Positions 1 to 7,250 of a stretch of DNA of 10,515 nucleotides are shown here, one piece after another. Under the pieces are notes generated by a model. That model was given only the letters and a program-made list of their open reading frames with translations, was not told where the DNA came from and ran no database searches. The stretch's first letter is position 1. Each line of letters begins with the position of its first letter. The translations under genes were made by a program, and so were the position numbers. The stretch comes from Treponema sp. (lineage in GTDB: Bacteria; Spirochaetota; Spirochaetia; Treponematales; Breznakiellaceae). The stretch spans positions 1 through 10,515 of the forward strand of contig JAISWN010000169.1 of assembly GCA_031271075.1 (NCBI GenBank). The letters run 5' to 3'.

Positions 1-115
1 GCGCTATTTCAAGAAAACAATTTTTCCTACGCCTATACTATGACGGTGATAATTCTATTTTGGGGATAAATGGCCGCATGTTACAATCTTTGGTGATTTT
101 TGTACGGATTCAGGA

Positions 116-121
116 TATAAT
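116..121 (+). promoter_or_regulatory. Isolated perfect -10 hexamer in the left intergenic region
   Basis: The first 233 bases hold no gene I can support. The only signal is a perfect TATAAT at 116-121 on the plus strand, with no matching -35 box at 16-18 bp. It points into DNA that is antisense to proC, so a transcript from it would have to be non-coding or antisense. It may be chance in an A/T-rich stretch. I see no convincing terminator for the minus-strand proC unit, which ends at 234. Confidence 0.2.
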
Positions 122-233
122 GATCGTGTAAAGCAGATCCGTCATTCTGAATTCCGTTTAACCCTCTATCCATGTGAGTAAAATTTACACGGTCCGGGGG
201 AAGGCGGGTAAAAAGTATACAGAGGCCGGAGGG

Positions 234-1100
234 TTACGGTTTGCCCAGCTCCGCCGAACGCCGCCACGCGGCTTCCACGGCCTTGATCACCGAGGCCCGG
301 AAGGCGCCGTTTTCCAGGGCGGCGACGCCGGCGATGGTGGTTCCCCCGGGGGAGCACACCATGTCCTTGAGTTCCCCGGGGTGTATGCCGGTTTCCTGTA
401 CCATTGCCGCGGAACCCAGGACGGTTTGGGCGGCGTAGCGCAGGGCCTTGTCCCGGGGGAGTCCGGCCAGGACGCCGCCGTCCGCCAGGGCTTCGATGAA
501 CAGGTACACAAAGGCGGGCCCGGAACCGGAAAGGCCGGTAACCGCGTCCAGGTACTGTTCCTCCACCCGGTCTACCAGACCCGCCGAGCCGAGGATCCTC
601 TCCAGTTCAGCGGTTCTCTCCGCCGGGACTTCCGGGGAAGGGCTCAGGGCAATCAGGCCCCTGGATACCAGAGCCGGGGTATTGGGCATGATACGGACCA
701 CCGGGCACCCGGGGCCGGAGGCTTCCCCCTCCTCCTTTACCAGGAGGGCCTGTATCTTCTGAATGCTCCAGCCGGCGGCCATGGAGACCAGCACCGGAAC
801 TTTCGCGCCCTCCGGCGCCGTTCCGGCTTCGGCCAGGCGCTTCCGGATAACCGGGGCGATTTCCCGGAGTACCCGGGCCAGGACCTGGGGTTTTACGGCC
901 AGGAAGACATAGTCCCCCTGCCCCGCCGCCTCGGTGTTGGACGAAAGCGCCCGGGCGCCCAGAGCCTTTGCCGAGGCTTCGGCCCTGGCCCCCTCGGCGT
1001 CGGTAAAGGCGATATGCTCAGGGCCGGTAATGCCTGAGGCCCCCTTCATCAAGGCGTTCCCCATGTTTCCGCTGCCTATACAGGCGATAGTGATGTTCAT
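234..1100 (-). CDS. proC: Pyrroline-5-carboxylate reductase
   Basis: Catalyses the last step of proline biosynthesis, NAD(P)H-dependent reduction of pyrroline-5-carboxylate to L-proline, in the cytoplasm. The 288-residue product has the usual family length. It opens with a Rossmann strand and dinucleotide loop GSGNMG (residues 9-14), has AVKPQ at 68-72 and MPN at 138-140, and carries the P5CR signature near the C-terminus (about 241-263, with KDMVCSPGGTT and a following GVAALE). The ATG at 1100 is preceded by a G-rich Shine-Dalgarno stretch (GGGGGG, six A/T-rich bases further up). It lies 46 bp downstream of larB on the same strand and is probably the last gene of a larE-larB-proC unit. No proA or proB is nearby, so glutamate-to-proline enzymes would have to be elsewhere. 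Function is secure from motifs; operon membership is inferred. Confidence 0.95.
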   Translation of the reverse strand: MNITIACIGSGNMGNALMKGASGITGPEHIAFTDAEGARAEASAKALGARALSSNTEAAGQGDYVFLAVKPQVLARVLREIAPVIRKRLAEAGTAPEGAKVPVLVSMAAGWSIQKIQALLVKEEGEASGPGCPVVRIMPNTPALVSRGLIALSPSPEVPAERTAELERILGSAGLVDRVEEQYLDAVTGLSGSGPAFVYLFIEALADGGVLAGLPRDKALRYAAQTVLGSAAMVQETGIHPGELKDMVCSPGGTTIAGVAALENGAFRASVIKAVEAAWRRSAELGKP

Positions 1101-1146
1101 GGTTTATTTTCCCCCCAGGAACGGCAAAGTTCAAGCCGCTTTAGCC

Positions 1147-1851
1147 TCATCGCTCCGGCGGCGTCCGGTTAAGGTGCCCCAGCCGGTTTATCAGGCTGGC
1201 CTGGTAGCCCGCCCCGAAACCGTTGTCGATGTTTACCACCGAGACACCCGGCGCGCAGGAGGTGAGCATGCCCAGGAGCGCCGAAAGGCCCCCGAAGGAG
1301 GCCCCGTAGCCCACGCTGGTGGGAAGGGCGATAACCGGCGCCGCCACGAGGCCCGCTATGACCCCGGCCAAGGCCCCTTCCATGCCGGCCACGGCGATTA
1401 TCACCCTGGCTTCCCTCAATTCCGGCAGGCGGGAGAAAAGGCGGTGTATCCCCGCTACCCCGATGTCGCAGATAAGCTTTACCCGGCTGCCGAAAAATTC
1501 CGCGCAGCGCGCCGCCTCGCTGGCCGCCGGAAGATCCGAAGTACCCGCCGCGGCTACCGCCACCAGGCCCCGCCGTTCTTCCGCCCGGTAAAGCTCCCCG
1601 ATGCTAAGGGTTCGGGCAACTGTATCGTAGCCGGCTTCGGGGTATCTTTTGACGATCCGATCCGCCAGCTCCGGCTGGGCCCTGGTTCCCAGTACGGGGA
1701 TTCCCTTTTCCCGCATCCGCGTCATGATCGCCTCGGCCTGATCAACCGTCTTGCCCATGCAGTACACCACTTCGGGGCAGCCGGTCCGTTCCTGCCGCTG
1801 GGAGTCGATAAACGCGAAGCCCAGGTCGTCGGAAGAATCCGGTCCGCTCAT
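1147..1851 (-). CDS. larB: Nickel-pincer cofactor biosynthesis protein LarB
   Basis: LarB carboxylates nicotinic acid adenine dinucleotide and hydrolyses it to pyridinium-3,5-biscarboxylic acid mononucleotide, the first step in making the nickel-pincer nucleotide (NPN) of LarA-type racemases. The C-terminal half resembles the PurE (NCAIR mutase) fold: GTSD at 103-106, a conserved DIGVAGIHRL at 129-138, VAGMEGALAGVIAGL at 154-168 and PTSVGYGASFGG at 177-188. Cys199 in SCAPG probably matches the cysteine that forms the covalent pyridine intermediate in characterised LarB. Length (234 aa) is close to the family norm of roughly 245. The ATG at 1851 overlaps the larE stop as ATGA, and AGGGAAG lies just upstream, so translation is likely coupled. 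The family was formerly annotated as a PurE-like AIR carboxylase, but pairing with larE argues for LarB. Confidence 0.92.
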   Translation of the reverse strand: MSGPDSSDDLGFAFIDSQRQERTGCPEVVYCMGKTVDQAEAIMTRMREKGIPVLGTRAQPELADRIVKRYPEAGYDTVARTLSIGELYRAEERRGLVAVAAAGTSDLPAASEAARCAEFFGSRVKLICDIGVAGIHRLFSRLPELREARVIIAVAGMEGALAGVIAGLVAAPVIALPTSVGYGASFGGLSALLGMLTSCAPGVSVVNIDNGFGAGYQASLINRLGHLNRTPPER

Positions 1852-2708
1852 TGCTTCCCTAAAACCCGGTTCAGGCTGCCCATGCGGTAGCCTTCCAGTT
1901 CGAAAGCGGCGTAGAGGAAACCGAAGGATTTAAAGGCCGCCGAAACCTCGTCCAGCAATTCTTCGCTGAAAAATTTTGACCGCTCCTCCCGGGCCGCCTC
2001 TATGCGGGCGATGTCCCCGTGGGAGCGGACCCTGAACTGCCTGAAACCCCTGGCCCTCAGGTAATCCTCCGCCTTTTCCACCCGGGAGAGCTTTTCCCGG
2101 TCGATCCGTTCACCGTAGGGTATCCGGGAGGCCAGGCAGGCGAAGGCGGGTTTGTCCCAGGTGGGGAGGCCGAAACGCCGGGAAAGCTCCCGGATCTCGG
2201 CTTTGCCAAGCCCCGCCTGTCTGAGGGGGCTTATGATTCCAAGCTCCTCCAGGGCCGCGAGGCCGGGCCGGTAGTCCCCCAGATCGTCCATGTTGGAGCC
2301 GTCCAGGACGGCGGAGATCCCCCGTTTTCCCGCCACCTCAAGGATACCGCGGAATTCAAGTTTCTTGCAGTGGTAACAGCGGTCTTTCGGGTTGGCGGCC
2401 ACCTGGTCGTCAATTTCGGGTTCCTCAACCAGGACATGCTCAATGCCAAGCCGCCCGGCTATGTCCCTGGCGCAGTCGATCTCGCTTTTCGGAAGCATGG
2501 GCGAAACAACGGTAAGCGCCAGGGCCTCCTTCCCCAAGGCCGCCACGGCGGCGTGGCAGAGGAAAGAACTGTCGACGCCCCCGGAAAAGGCAACCGCGGC
2601 CTTTCCCAGGGAAGAGATCAGATCGATAAGACGCTTGTATTTTTCATCAATCGGCTGGATCGGTGAACCCGACCGGACCGGTAAATCGGAAATAGCAGTT
2701 TCAGGCAA
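1848..2708 (-). CDS. larE: ATP-dependent sulfur transferase LarE
   Basis: LarE adenylates a carboxylate of the LarB product and converts it to a thiocarboxylate, the second step of NPN synthesis. The 286-residue protein has an N-terminal PP-loop ATP pyrophosphatase motif, SGGVDSS at 42-48, then LDGSNMDDLGDYRPG at about 135-149 and CLASRIPYGERI at 191-202, all typical of LarE. Cys191 sits where the sacrificial cysteine of the Lactobacillus enzyme lies. CYHC at 111-114 adds two more cysteines, as in LarE forms proposed to hold an iron-sulfur cluster. The start is TTG at 2706-2708: GGGGGA is placed seven bases upstream, no ATG or GTG lies in frame between this codon and the upstream stop at 2751-2753, and the next Met is beyond the PP-loop. 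The stop overlaps the larB start. Confidence 0.93.
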   Translation of the reverse strand: MPETAISDLPVRSGSPIQPIDEKYKRLIDLISSLGKAAVAFSGGVDSSFLCHAAVAALGKEALALTVVSPMLPKSEIDCARDIAGRLGIEHVLVEEPEIDDQVAANPKDRCYHCKKLEFRGILEVAGKRGISAVLDGSNMDDLGDYRPGLAALEELGIISPLRQAGLGKAEIRELSRRFGLPTWDKPAFACLASRIPYGERIDREKLSRVEKAEDYLRARGFRQFRVRSHGDIARIEAAREERSKFFSEELLDEVSAAFKSFGFLYAAFELEGYRMGSLNRVLGKQ

Positions 2709-2810
2709 GCCGGTTCCCCCTTCACGGTAAAATCGCGCAAAAAATACCCTTCATGGGAGAGTGAAAGGCGCCGCTTCATACCGCGCCCAAGACCATCCGG
2801 CCCTTTCCAA

Positions 2811-2838
2811 AGTATCAGGTACCGGCGGCTCAAGTCAA
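2811..2838 (-). promoter_or_regulatory. Candidate sigma-70 promoter for larE-larB-proC
   Basis: On the minus strand a TTGACT (plus-strand 2833-2838) is followed after 16 bp by GATACT (2811-2816), five and four matches to the sigma-70 consensus. It lies just past the end of the nitroreductase gene, within the 142-bp gap before larE, and would give a leader of about 95 nt. This suggests that larE-larB-proC can be transcribed apart from the upstream gene. Match quality is fair and there is no experimental support. Confidence 0.4.
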
Positions 2839-2850
2839 TACGCCTGCGTT

Positions 2851-3375
2851 TTACCCGATAAAGGCGATCCGATCCGGCTCCAGGGGGTGGGCGTCCTTGG
2901 TTCCGGCCGGGACTCCGACGGCGATTGCCACGGCAAAGCTATGGCCTTGGGGAAACTTGAGGAGTCTGTCGAAGTAGTCCTTCCGGGGACCGGTAAAGGC
3001 GGGATCGGGCCGGCCCAGGATGACCGCGCCAAGGCCGATGGAATGGGCGGCCAGGGCTATGTTCTGGACGGCGATGCCGCAGTCAAGCCGGGCCCAGCGC
3101 GCCACGGGATCGCAGGAAAGGAAAATCGCCGCGGGAGCGCCGTGGAAGATATCCCCCATATCCTGGCTCAAAATCTTTGACACTTCCCGGTTGATCTCCT
3201 TAAAAATCCCGGTGTTTTGCACTATCGAAAAATGCCAAGGCTGGGCGTTCCGGGCGCTGGGGGCCTCCACCGCCGCCTTGAGAAGGATATCAAACTGGTC
3301 TCGGCTGATCTTTTCGTCTCTGTAGGATCTGATGCTCCTGCGTTCCGAAATAGCGTCTAATACAGGGTTACTCAT
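2851..3375 (-). CDS. Nitroreductase-family FMN protein
   Basis: Predicted small FMN-dependent oxidoreductase that would use NAD(P)H to reduce nitro compounds, quinones or an unknown physiological substrate in the cytoplasm. At 174 aa it has the usual length of the compact single-domain members, which act as homodimers. Family marks are RRSIRSY near the N-terminus (12-18), the FMN-contacting APSARNAQPW at 38-47 and DCGIAVQNIALAAHSIGLG at 98-116. The ATG at 3375 follows a near-perfect Shine-Dalgarno (AGGAGGT, six bases upstream). It is the first of four minus-strand genes but is separated from larE by 142 bp holding a candidate promoter, so it may be a single-gene unit. The substrate cannot be told from sequence. 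No unusual residues were noted. Confidence 0.9.
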   Translation of the reverse strand: MSNPVLDAISERRSIRSYRDEKISRDQFDILLKAAVEAPSARNAQPWHFSIVQNTGIFKEINREVSKILSQDMGDIFHGAPAAIFLSCDPVARWARLDCGIAVQNIALAAHSIGLGAVILGRPDPAFTGPRKDYFDRLLKFPQGHSFAVAIAVGVPAGTKDAHPLEPDRIAFIG

Positions 3376-3476
3376 GATTTTACCTCCTCCCCCAATGATA
3401 CCCTATTTAGAAGGCGAGATCTATTTTTTTTTACTTTTTATGCAAGCGCCCCGCGCGCCGGCGCCCTATATAGGGC
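3376..3476. promoter_or_regulatory. Divergent intergenic region between nitroreductase and comF
   Basis: This 101-bp gap must hold the promoters of two divergent genes. It contains an A/T run (T9 at 3424-3432, flanked by more T) that could act as an upstream element for the nitroreductase gene; a TTGCAT on the minus strand at 3440-3445 is a possible -35 but lacks a good -10. A GC-rich palindromic block GCGCCGGCGC lies at 3455-3464, and GCCCTATATAGGGC, a perfect 14-bp palindrome, lies at 3463-3476 and abuts the comF ATG. Confidence 0.4.
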
Positions 3477-4229
3477 ATGAAAATTCAATCGTTTTTTGCC
3501 CCGGTTCGGGAATTTTTCTTTCCCCGGGGCTGCGCCCTCTGCGGCGGGACCCTTACCGGAAGGGAAGAAACCCTCTACGGCCTCTGCGATCCCTGCCGGG
3601 CAAGGCTCAGTTTTCCCGCCGGGGATGCCGGAACAGCATACTGCGACCGCTGCGGCCGGCCCCTGATATCCGAGATGGGCCGCTGCCTTCCCTGCCGGGG
3701 GGAGGGGGAACGGCTCTACGAGAGAACCGCCGTGGTTTACCCCTATTCGGGAAAGTACCGGAAGCTCCTGGGTGAGTACAAGTTCGGCAGAAACACCGCC
3801 CTGGGGTTTTTCCTGGCCGAAAGGTTGAAGGAAGCCTGCGCCCAGCTCCTGGCGGCCGATTCGGACGCGGCCGCAATTGGACAAGGGGCCCAGAACTCCC
3901 CCCTTTTGGTTCCCATACCGCCCCGTCCGGGGAAGCTGCGGAAAACCGGCTGGGATCAGGTGGAGTACCTGGCGCGGCTCCTTAAACGGGAGGGCCTTCC
4001 GGTGTACCGTTGTTTGAGGCGGCTCCCCTCCCTCAGCCAAAAGAAACTTAACCGGGAAGAACGTCTCCGGAACCTCCGGGATCGTTTCGTTCTTACCCGC
4101 CCGGCGCCCGGCGCGGCGGTTCTTTTCGACGATGTGATCACTACCGGGGCGACCCTGGAAGCCTGCGCCGGGGCGCTAAAAAACGGGGGGACGGAAAAAG
4201 TATACGCGGCCTGTCTTTTTTATGATTGA
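3477..4229 (+). CDS. comF: ComF-family zinc-ribbon phosphoribosyltransferase-like protein
   Basis: Member of the ComF/GntX family, needed for handling of incoming single-stranded DNA in naturally competent bacteria; the phosphoribosyltransferase chemistry is unproven. The 250-residue protein has an N-terminal double zinc ribbon with four CxxC knuckles (Cys19/22, 37/40, 56/59, 70/73) and a C-terminal type I PRTase domain. The PRPP loop is VLFDDVITTGATL at 215-227, with the acidic pair Asp218-Asp219. PIPPRPGKLRKTGWDQ at 146-161 and LSQKKLNREERLRNL at 186-200 match conserved stretches of the family. The ATG at 3477 is chosen because the first zinc knuckle begins at residue 19 and the next Met is residue 67. 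It has only a poor Shine-Dalgarno (AGGG inside a palindrome touching the start codon). No other competence genes are in the window. Confidence 0.9.
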   Translation: MKIQSFFAPVREFFFPRGCALCGGTLTGREETLYGLCDPCRARLSFPAGDAGTAYCDRCGRPLISEMGRCLPCRGEGERLYERTAVVYPYSGKYRKLLGEYKFGRNTALGFFLAERLKEACAQLLAADSDAAAIGQGAQNSPLLVPIPPRPGKLRKTGWDQVEYLARLLKREGLPVYRCLRRLPSLSQKKLNREERLRNLRDRFVLTRPAPGAAVLFDDVITTGATLEACAGALKNGGTEKVYAACLFYD

Positions 4230-4259
4230 CGAAACGGCCCCGGCTTCCCCCCGCCCCGG

Positions 4260-4274
4260 CTTTTCCGGGAAAAG
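4260..4274. repeat. Perfect inverted repeat ahead of the 339-aa gene
   Basis: CTTTTCCGGGAAAAG is a 7-bp inverted repeat around a single central G, in the 83-bp gap between comF and the next gene and 38 bp before its ATG. It could be an operator or a small leader hairpin. It lacks a T-run, so it is not a convincing terminator for comF. The bases before it also contain CCCCGGCTT twice. Confidence 0.35.
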
Positions 4275-4312
4275 GTGTTGATCTATCGGAATAGGCAGGG
4301 TAGCCTGTATAT

Positions 4313-5332
4313 ATGTCTTTTATCAGTGAGGAACCTCCATCGAAAGCGGGTTCCGTTTCCGCGAGTGGGGCAGCCAGGCTTGTCTTGAATGAATGGGAAG
4401 AACGTTTGATCAAAGACATTATGGCGTGGCTTAAAGAACGGAATCCCGAAGATTACCGGCAGGCGCAGAGACGATTTGACTGTCTTCGCGGCTTGGGGGA
4501 AGCCGTTTCCCTTTATCCCTCGGTGCGGGAAACCCAGTATCTCAATGGTGTAGCCCGGAACGAAGGGCAGCTTATTGAAGCCCTCTGCGCTTTTTCTTCG
4601 GCTTCCCACATGCTCCATATCCCTACCAAGGTGGTGGCGGCCCGGAGCTACCTGGTCGCGAAATACCACGCTTTTTCCCTGCTTGCCATGCTGATCGGGG
4701 AGAGGAACGATTTCCAATCCTCCGTAAAGCGCGTTATTTTTTCCCTTATCAGCACCCTGATGGTGGAGGAGGTGTACCTGTCCTGCCTGGAGGAACCTGC
4801 CTTTTCCCGGGAGATCAAGCTGGAAATAGCCAACGATCTGGTGAACCTTTGGGATACGGGCTCGGATCTGCGGGTGGCCCATCACCTGCCGGCCCTGGAA
4901 AGCCTCTGGGCGGCCCGGGAAGCCGCGCCCCCTACTTTCGGCACCATGGACGGCAACAGCGAACTCCTGCGGATAACCATGGAAATGGGGGATGACTGGG
5001 GGGATTTTCTGATGGAAGAATCTACCAATGACGAAACCCAGGAGGCCCTGGAGGAATTCCTCTTCGGGCTTTCATACGAAGAGATACAACAGGTCCGTTC
5101 CCGGCTGGTCCATTTTGGAATATTGGCGGTGGATTACAACGATATCCGTTCCTATCTGGGAAGCAAACCGGCTTATGCTTTCGTGAACCCCGGAGAGCTG
5201 CGGGCGGTTTACGATTTTTTTGTGGAGCGGAGGGAAGCGGCCCGCTTCCGGGTGAAGACATCCGCCGCCGGGCCTTGCCATACCCTGGAAGGACTCTACC
5301 TGCGTTACCGGATCCTGACGGAGCAGGAATAG
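4313..5332 (+). CDS. Unrecognised 339-residue helical cytoplasmic protein
   Basis: I do not recognise a family. The protein has no signal peptide and no clear membrane segment; the most hydrophobic stretch (about 118-129, HAFSLLAMLIGE) is short and sits in a helix-rich region. Residues 1-22 are Ser/Ala-rich and probably disordered, 23-205 read as a string of amphipathic helices (for example LNEWEERLIKDIMAWLKERN at 25-44), 206-245 are an acidic linker (MGDDWGDFLMEESTNDE), and 246-339 look like a second small domain with FGLSYEEIQQVRSRLVHFGI and SKPAYAFVNPGELRAVYDFF. Only three cysteines, no recognisable catalytic or nucleotide-binding motif. The ATG at 4313 has GGCAGGG about 12 bp upstream, a long spacing. 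It follows comF by 83 bp on the same strand and converges on the methyltransferase gene with a 30-bp gap. Codon usage matches its neighbours, so it is a genuine gene and probably lineage-restricted. Confidence 0.8.
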   Translation: MSFISEEPPSKAGSVSASGAARLVLNEWEERLIKDIMAWLKERNPEDYRQAQRRFDCLRGLGEAVSLYPSVRETQYLNGVARNEGQLIEALCAFSSASHMLHIPTKVVAARSYLVAKYHAFSLLAMLIGERNDFQSSVKRVIFSLISTLMVEEVYLSCLEEPAFSREIKLEIANDLVNLWDTGSDLRVAHHLPALESLWAAREAAPPTFGTMDGNSELLRITMEMGDDWGDFLMEESTNDETQEALEEFLFGLSYEEIQQVRSRLVHFGILAVDYNDIRSYLGSKPAYAFVNPGELRAVYDFFVERREAARFRVKTSAAGPCHTLEGLYLRYRILTEQE

Positions 5333-5362
5333 GCGGCAGGGACGGCGCCGGAGACCGGGGGC

Positions 5363-6160
5363 TTACACGACATGAACCGGGGCGCCGGGGAATTCCTCCC
5401 CCCTGTCTATCCGGCAGGCCGGGGCGAATATCAGATCCAGCCCTACATCCAACAGCACCCCGTAGCCTTTTTCCCGCATAAAACCCTTAAGCCTTTCGTC
5501 CTCACCGGGGGTTTCGCCTGAATTTTCGACGGTGATAAGGCCGAAACGGTAGGCGCTGAAATCTATGGATTCAAGGATGCTCATCTCGGCGCCCTCAACA
5601 TCCAGCGAGAAAAAATCAACGCGGCTGATTCCCGGATACCGGCCCATCAGATCGCCAAAGGTAATGGTCTTTACCTTGATGCGTTCAACCGTCCCCTGTT
5701 CCCGGATGATCCAATCCTTGTGGGCCGGGGCCATCTCCGATTCCAGGCCGCTCAGGGTTTCCACCCCGGCGGCGCGGATAAAATCAGCGGCTTCCCCCGA
5801 TGTATCGGACATGGCCAGGTTATAGCAATCGCAGCGGCGGTTTTGCCGCAACCGGGCAAAAGCATCCGGCAGCGGCTCCAGACAGACCCCCTTCCACCCC
5901 ATTTGTTCAAGGGCGTAGGTGTTACTGTAGGTCTTCCCGTCGTAGGCGCCGATGTCGAGAAAAAAGCCTTCCCGTTTGCCTTTAAAGTAGAGATAGGCCA
6001 GCACATCCTGATCCGCCTGACCCTGGAACCAGGGCCCGCCCTTCCGGCCCAGGGACAGGTCCAGGCTCATTTCCGCCCAGAGTTTTACCATCAGGTCGGC
6101 TTTTCCGGCGGCTATTTCAATATCCCGCAAGCGCCGCCTGGTATCGTCCGGGTTCTCCAT
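5363..6160 (-). CDS. FkbM-family SAM-dependent methyltransferase
   Basis: Predicted class I methyltransferase of the FkbM family, whose members mostly O-methylate sugars of polysaccharides, glycolipids or glycosylated metabolites. In the 265-residue protein, WFQGQADQDVLAYLYFKGK at 44-62 is the typical lead-in; FFLDIGAYDGKT at 66-77 is the SAM-binding motif I (Asp69, Gly71, Asp74, Gly75); LEPLP at 94-98 supplies the acidic residue expected to hold the SAM ribose; and FFSLDVEGAEMSIL at 183-196 is the strongly conserved FkbM motif. No signal peptide or membrane helix is seen. The ATG at 6160 follows GGAAG. It lies 25 bp downstream of the receiver/HD-GYP gene on the same strand, so it is probably the third gene of that operon. 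No glycosyltransferase is adjacent, so the acceptor is unknown. Confidence 0.88.
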   Translation of the reverse strand: MENPDDTRRRLRDIEIAAGKADLMVKLWAEMSLDLSLGRKGGPWFQGQADQDVLAYLYFKGKREGFFLDIGAYDGKTYSNTYALEQMGWKGVCLEPLPDAFARLRQNRRCDCYNLAMSDTSGEAADFIRAAGVETLSGLESEMAPAHKDWIIREQGTVERIKVKTITFGDLMGRYPGISRVDFFSLDVEGAEMSILESIDFSAYRFGLITVENSGETPGEDERLKGFMREKGYGVLLDVGLDLIFAPACRIDRGEEFPGAPVHVV

Positions 6161-6185
6161 CCCGCTTCCAATTTTTCCACAGCGC

Positions 6186-7250
6186 CTAGTTATTCTGGGA
6201 TATCTCCCTGAATTTGTCCTGGATGGCGGCTACCGCGTCGGTCAAAACAGGATCAAACTGAGTACCCCGGCCCTCTTTGATGATGTTGATGGCCTCGCTG
6301 TAGGGTATGGCCGACTTGTAGACCCGGGCGCAGACCAGGGCGTCGTAAACGTCCGCCAGGGAGGCAATCCGGGCGGAAAGGGGGATATGGGTACCCTTGA
6401 GACCCCTGGGATAGCCCTTGCCGTCGAAGCGCTCATGGTGCCCGTAACAGATATCCTCGCAGTGCCGCAGGTAAAGGGAAGAATTCACGTCCCCCAATTC
6501 ACCGATAATCTCTTTTCCCCGGATGGTATGGGTCTTCATGATGGCAAATTCCTCATCGTCCAGCCTGCCGGGTTTCAGGAGGATCCGGTCGGGAATGGCG
6601 ATCTTGCCTACGTCGTGAAGGGCCATGGCCTTGACGATGGTATCGGGGTCCAGTTTCCGCAGTTCACCGGCGTAAACCGAATTGGATTCCAGAAGGTATT
6701 CCATCAGGGCTTTTACAAAAAGCTGGGTCCGCTTAACATGCTCCCCCGACTCCAGATCCCGGTGCTCAATAACGTTTGCCAAACCCTGAAGGGCGTTGTC
6801 CAGGGTAGCGGTAGCCTCGGCGGTTTTTTCCGCCACCATCTGTTCCAGATTGTCGCTGTAGTTCTTTAAGGCTACCTGGTTCCGCACCCGCAGTTTAACC
6901 CGCTCGGGCAGAAAGGGTTTGTTGATAAAGTCCACCGCCCCGGCCGCCAAAAGCTCGCTTTCCGAATCGTTTTCGGCGGTGATAAAGATAACCGGAATCC
7001 GCTTAAAGGCCGCGTCGGTCTTCATTATTTCAAACATCTCCCGGCCGGTCATCTCGGGCATCATGACGTCCAAAAGAACAATTTTGGGCAAAACATCGGT
7101 CTTACGCAGGTACTCCAGGGCCTCTTTCCCGTTATTCGCCGTGGCAACCTGGTATTCGTCTTGCAGAATTTCTCCCAGGATCATGACGTTCATATCAACG
7201 TCGTCAACCACCAAAACCTTGGGAACTTCCTTTCCGGCATCAAGAGCCAT
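6186..7250 (-). CDS. Response regulator with HD-GYP domain (predicted c-di-GMP phosphodiesterase)
   Basis: RpfG-type two-domain protein of 354 aa. Residues about 10-125 form a receiver: acidic pair Asp16-Asp17, phosphoacceptor Asp61 in LLDVMMPEMTG, Thr91 and Lys111 (KPF). A short helical linker (125-155) leads to an HD-GYP domain: EHRD at 162-165, the HD pair His212-Asp213 in LHDVGKIAIPD, KTH ending at His241, HHERFDGKGYP at 271-281 with the GYP triplet intact, and SLADVYDAL at 297-305. All metal-ligand positions I can place are present, so hydrolysis of c-di-GMP is expected. The ATG at 7250 lies inside the end of the hpt gene (11-bp overlap) and has only a weak Shine-Dalgarno, which fits coupled translation. 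The natural reading is that the upstream Hpt protein phosphorylates Asp61; no histidine kinase is in the window. Confidence 0.93.
   Translation of the reverse strand: MALDAGKEVPKVLVVDDVDMNVMILGEILQDEYQVATANNGKEALEYLRKTDVLPKIVLLDVMMPEMTGREMFEIMKTDAAFKRIPVIFITAENDSESELLAAGAVDFINKPFLPERVKLRVRNQVALKNYSDNLEQMVAEKTAEATATLDNALQGLANVIEHRDLESGEHVKRTQLFVKALMEYLLESNSVYAGELRKLDPDTIVKAMALHDVGKIAIPDRILLKPGRLDDEEFAIMKTHTIRGKEIIGELGDVNSSLYLRHCEDICYGHHERFDGKGYPRGLKGTHIPLSARIASLADVYDALVCARVYKSAIPYSEAINIIKEGRGTQFDPVLTDAVAAIQDKFREISQNN

Noticed and set aside
174..1037. Long plus-strand open frame of 287 codons
   Set aside because: It lies antisense to proC, its product is low-complexity and rich in Gly/Arg, and no family motif is seen. 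Strong GC third-position bias explains it.
934..1890. Plus-strand open frame of 318 codons over larB
   Set aside because: Antisense shadow of larB and the start of proC; the translation has no recognisable domain.
2019..2666. Plus-strand open frame of 215 codons over larE
   Set aside because: Antisense to a clear PP-loop protein and lacking motifs.
3438..4040. Minus-strand open frame of 200 codons over comF
   Set aside because: Antisense to four zinc knuckles and the PRPP-binding domain; Pro/Gly-rich shadow product.
4236..4274. Intrinsic terminator after comF
   Set aside because: GC-rich direct repeats and a small inverted repeat are present, but no stable stem is followed by a T-run.
4283..4885. 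Minus-strand open frame of 200 codons over the unknown gene
   Set aside because: The plus-strand frame is longer, has balanced composition and a ribosome-binding site; this one has neither.
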